DNA of 5,403 nt from Pseudomonadales bacterium. Lineage in GTDB: Bacteria; Pseudomonadota; Gammaproteobacteria; Pseudomonadales; IMCC2047. The DNA lies in NCBI GenBank assembly GCA_021736745.1, contig JAIPFG010000229.1, positions 1 through 5,403 on the forward strand, in the 5' to 3' direction. The translations under genes and the position numbers were made by a program. A model generated the notes under the pieces. The model worked only from the letters and a program-made list of their open reading frames with translations, ran no database searches and was not told the DNA's origin. Positions 4,918 through 5,403 of this stretch are shown here, one piece after another (position 1 is the first letter of the stretch; each line of letters opens with the position of its first letter).

Positions 4918-5403
4918 CTATTTAAACACGACGGTTCTGGTGCCGTTTAAGATTACCCGGTGTTCGCAATGCCATTTAATGGCGCGGGCAAAGGCCATAC
5001 ATTCAGTGTCGCGCCCGATCTGAACCAGTTCGTCAGGGCTATACAAATGATCCACGCGCTCAGTGCATTGTTCAATAATTGGGCCTTCATCCAGATCACA
5101 GGTGACATAGTGCGCCGTTGCACCAATAATTTTTACGCCGCGCTCGTAGGCCTGATGGTAGGGCTTTGCGCCTTTAAAACCGGGCAGAAAGGAGTGGTGA
5201 ATGTTAATGGCTTTACCCGATAATGCCTGGCACATTTCGTCGGACAGTATCTGCATGTATCGGGCGAGAGCGAGCAATTCAGCGCCCGTGTCACGCATCA
5301 CGGCTAAGATGGCTTTTTCCTGCGCCGCTTTGGTGTCCGGGGAAACCGGCAAATAGTGATAGGGGAGCTTGTGCCACTCTACCATTTCACGCATGTCTTC
5401 GTG
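4918..5403 (-). CDS. purU: PurU: formyltetrahydrofolate deformylase, C-terminal part (5' end outside window)
   Basis: The 161 visible residues are the formyltransferase-like catalytic half of PurU, which hydrolyses 10-formyltetrahydrofolate to formate and tetrahydrofolate, balancing one-carbon pools and supplying formate for purine synthesis. A-R-Y-M-Q-I-L-S is followed by the catalytic block I-N-I-H-H-S-F-L-P-G-F-K-G-A, with the Asn and His shared with GART-type formyltransferases. G-A-T-A-H-Y-V then leads to D-L-D-E-G-P-I-I-E-Q, which carries the catalytic Asp. The C-terminal tail ends in G-T-R-T-V-V-F-K. An internal ATG at 5394 is not the start: the frame continues as H-E-D to the window edge, matching the N-H-x-D region of the family, and the N-terminal ACT regulatory domain lies beyond. 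It converges on ybbA with 5 bases between stop codons and no visible terminator. Confidence 0.94.
   Translation of the reverse strand, partial: HEDMREMVEWHKLPYHYLPVSPDTKAAQEKAILAVMRDTGAELLALARYMQILSDEMCQALSGKAINIHHSFLPGFKGAKPYHQAYERGVKIIGATAHYVTCDLDEGPIIEQCTERVDHLYSPDELVQIGRDTECMAFARAIKWHCEHRVILNGTRTVVFK

Noticed and set aside
4960..5223. Plus-strand open frame opposite purU
   Set aside because: It is antisense to the conserved PurU catalytic core and has no ribosome site or family resemblance.
1..5403. CRISPR array, tRNA/rRNA, insertion sequence or attachment-site repeats
   Set aside because: No regularly spaced repeats, cloverleaf-like sequence, transposase motifs or flanking direct repeats were seen; the cassette lacks visible mobile-element boundaries.

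Overview
The window looks like a chromosomal segment of a gammaproteobacterium. The divergent tesA/ybbA pair is the arrangement seen in Escherichia coli and Pseudomonas. TesA, YbbA and PurU all read like gammaproteobacterial proteins, and base composition is moderate (mid-40s % G+C by eye). I cannot name the genus; an environmental or marine lineage is only a guess.

Layout. (1) Positions 2-244 hold the C-terminal end of a trypsin-like serine protease with a GNSGSP active-site motif, cut by the window edge and followed by a weak terminator-like hairpin. (2) Positions 245-533 form an AT-rich non-coding stretch with several perfect inverted repeats and a plausible promoter. (3) Positions 534-3617 hold four tightly spaced plus-strand genes: an exported cysteine-containing protein with a TPGYWKNH motif (231 aa), a PqqD-like small protein (97 aa), an HprK-related kinase (314 aa) and an NTP_transf_5-type nucleotidyltransferase-like protein (372 aa). 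The last three form the conserved but functionally undefined cassette known as the HPr-rel-A system. (4) Positions 3634-4224 (minus) encode TesA, the periplasmic SGNH esterase/thioesterase. Positions 4223-4912 (plus) encode YbbA, an ABC-transporter ATPase. Their preferred start codons are superimposed on one GCATGC palindrome. (5) Positions 4918-5403 (minus) are the C-terminal part of PurU, formyltetrahydrofolate deformylase.

How the genes may work together. In the central cassette the PqqD-like protein could act as a peptide-recognition chaperone, and the P-loop kinase and nucleotidyltransferase could use NTPs to modify a substrate. The exported protein just upstream has a charged N-terminal extension ahead of its RR-type signal sequence, which makes it the obvious candidate substrate. 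That link is inferred from gene order only. The cassette is the most interesting part of the window. The flanking tesA, ybbA and purU genes are ordinary housekeeping genes, except that ybbA has no permease gene beside it.
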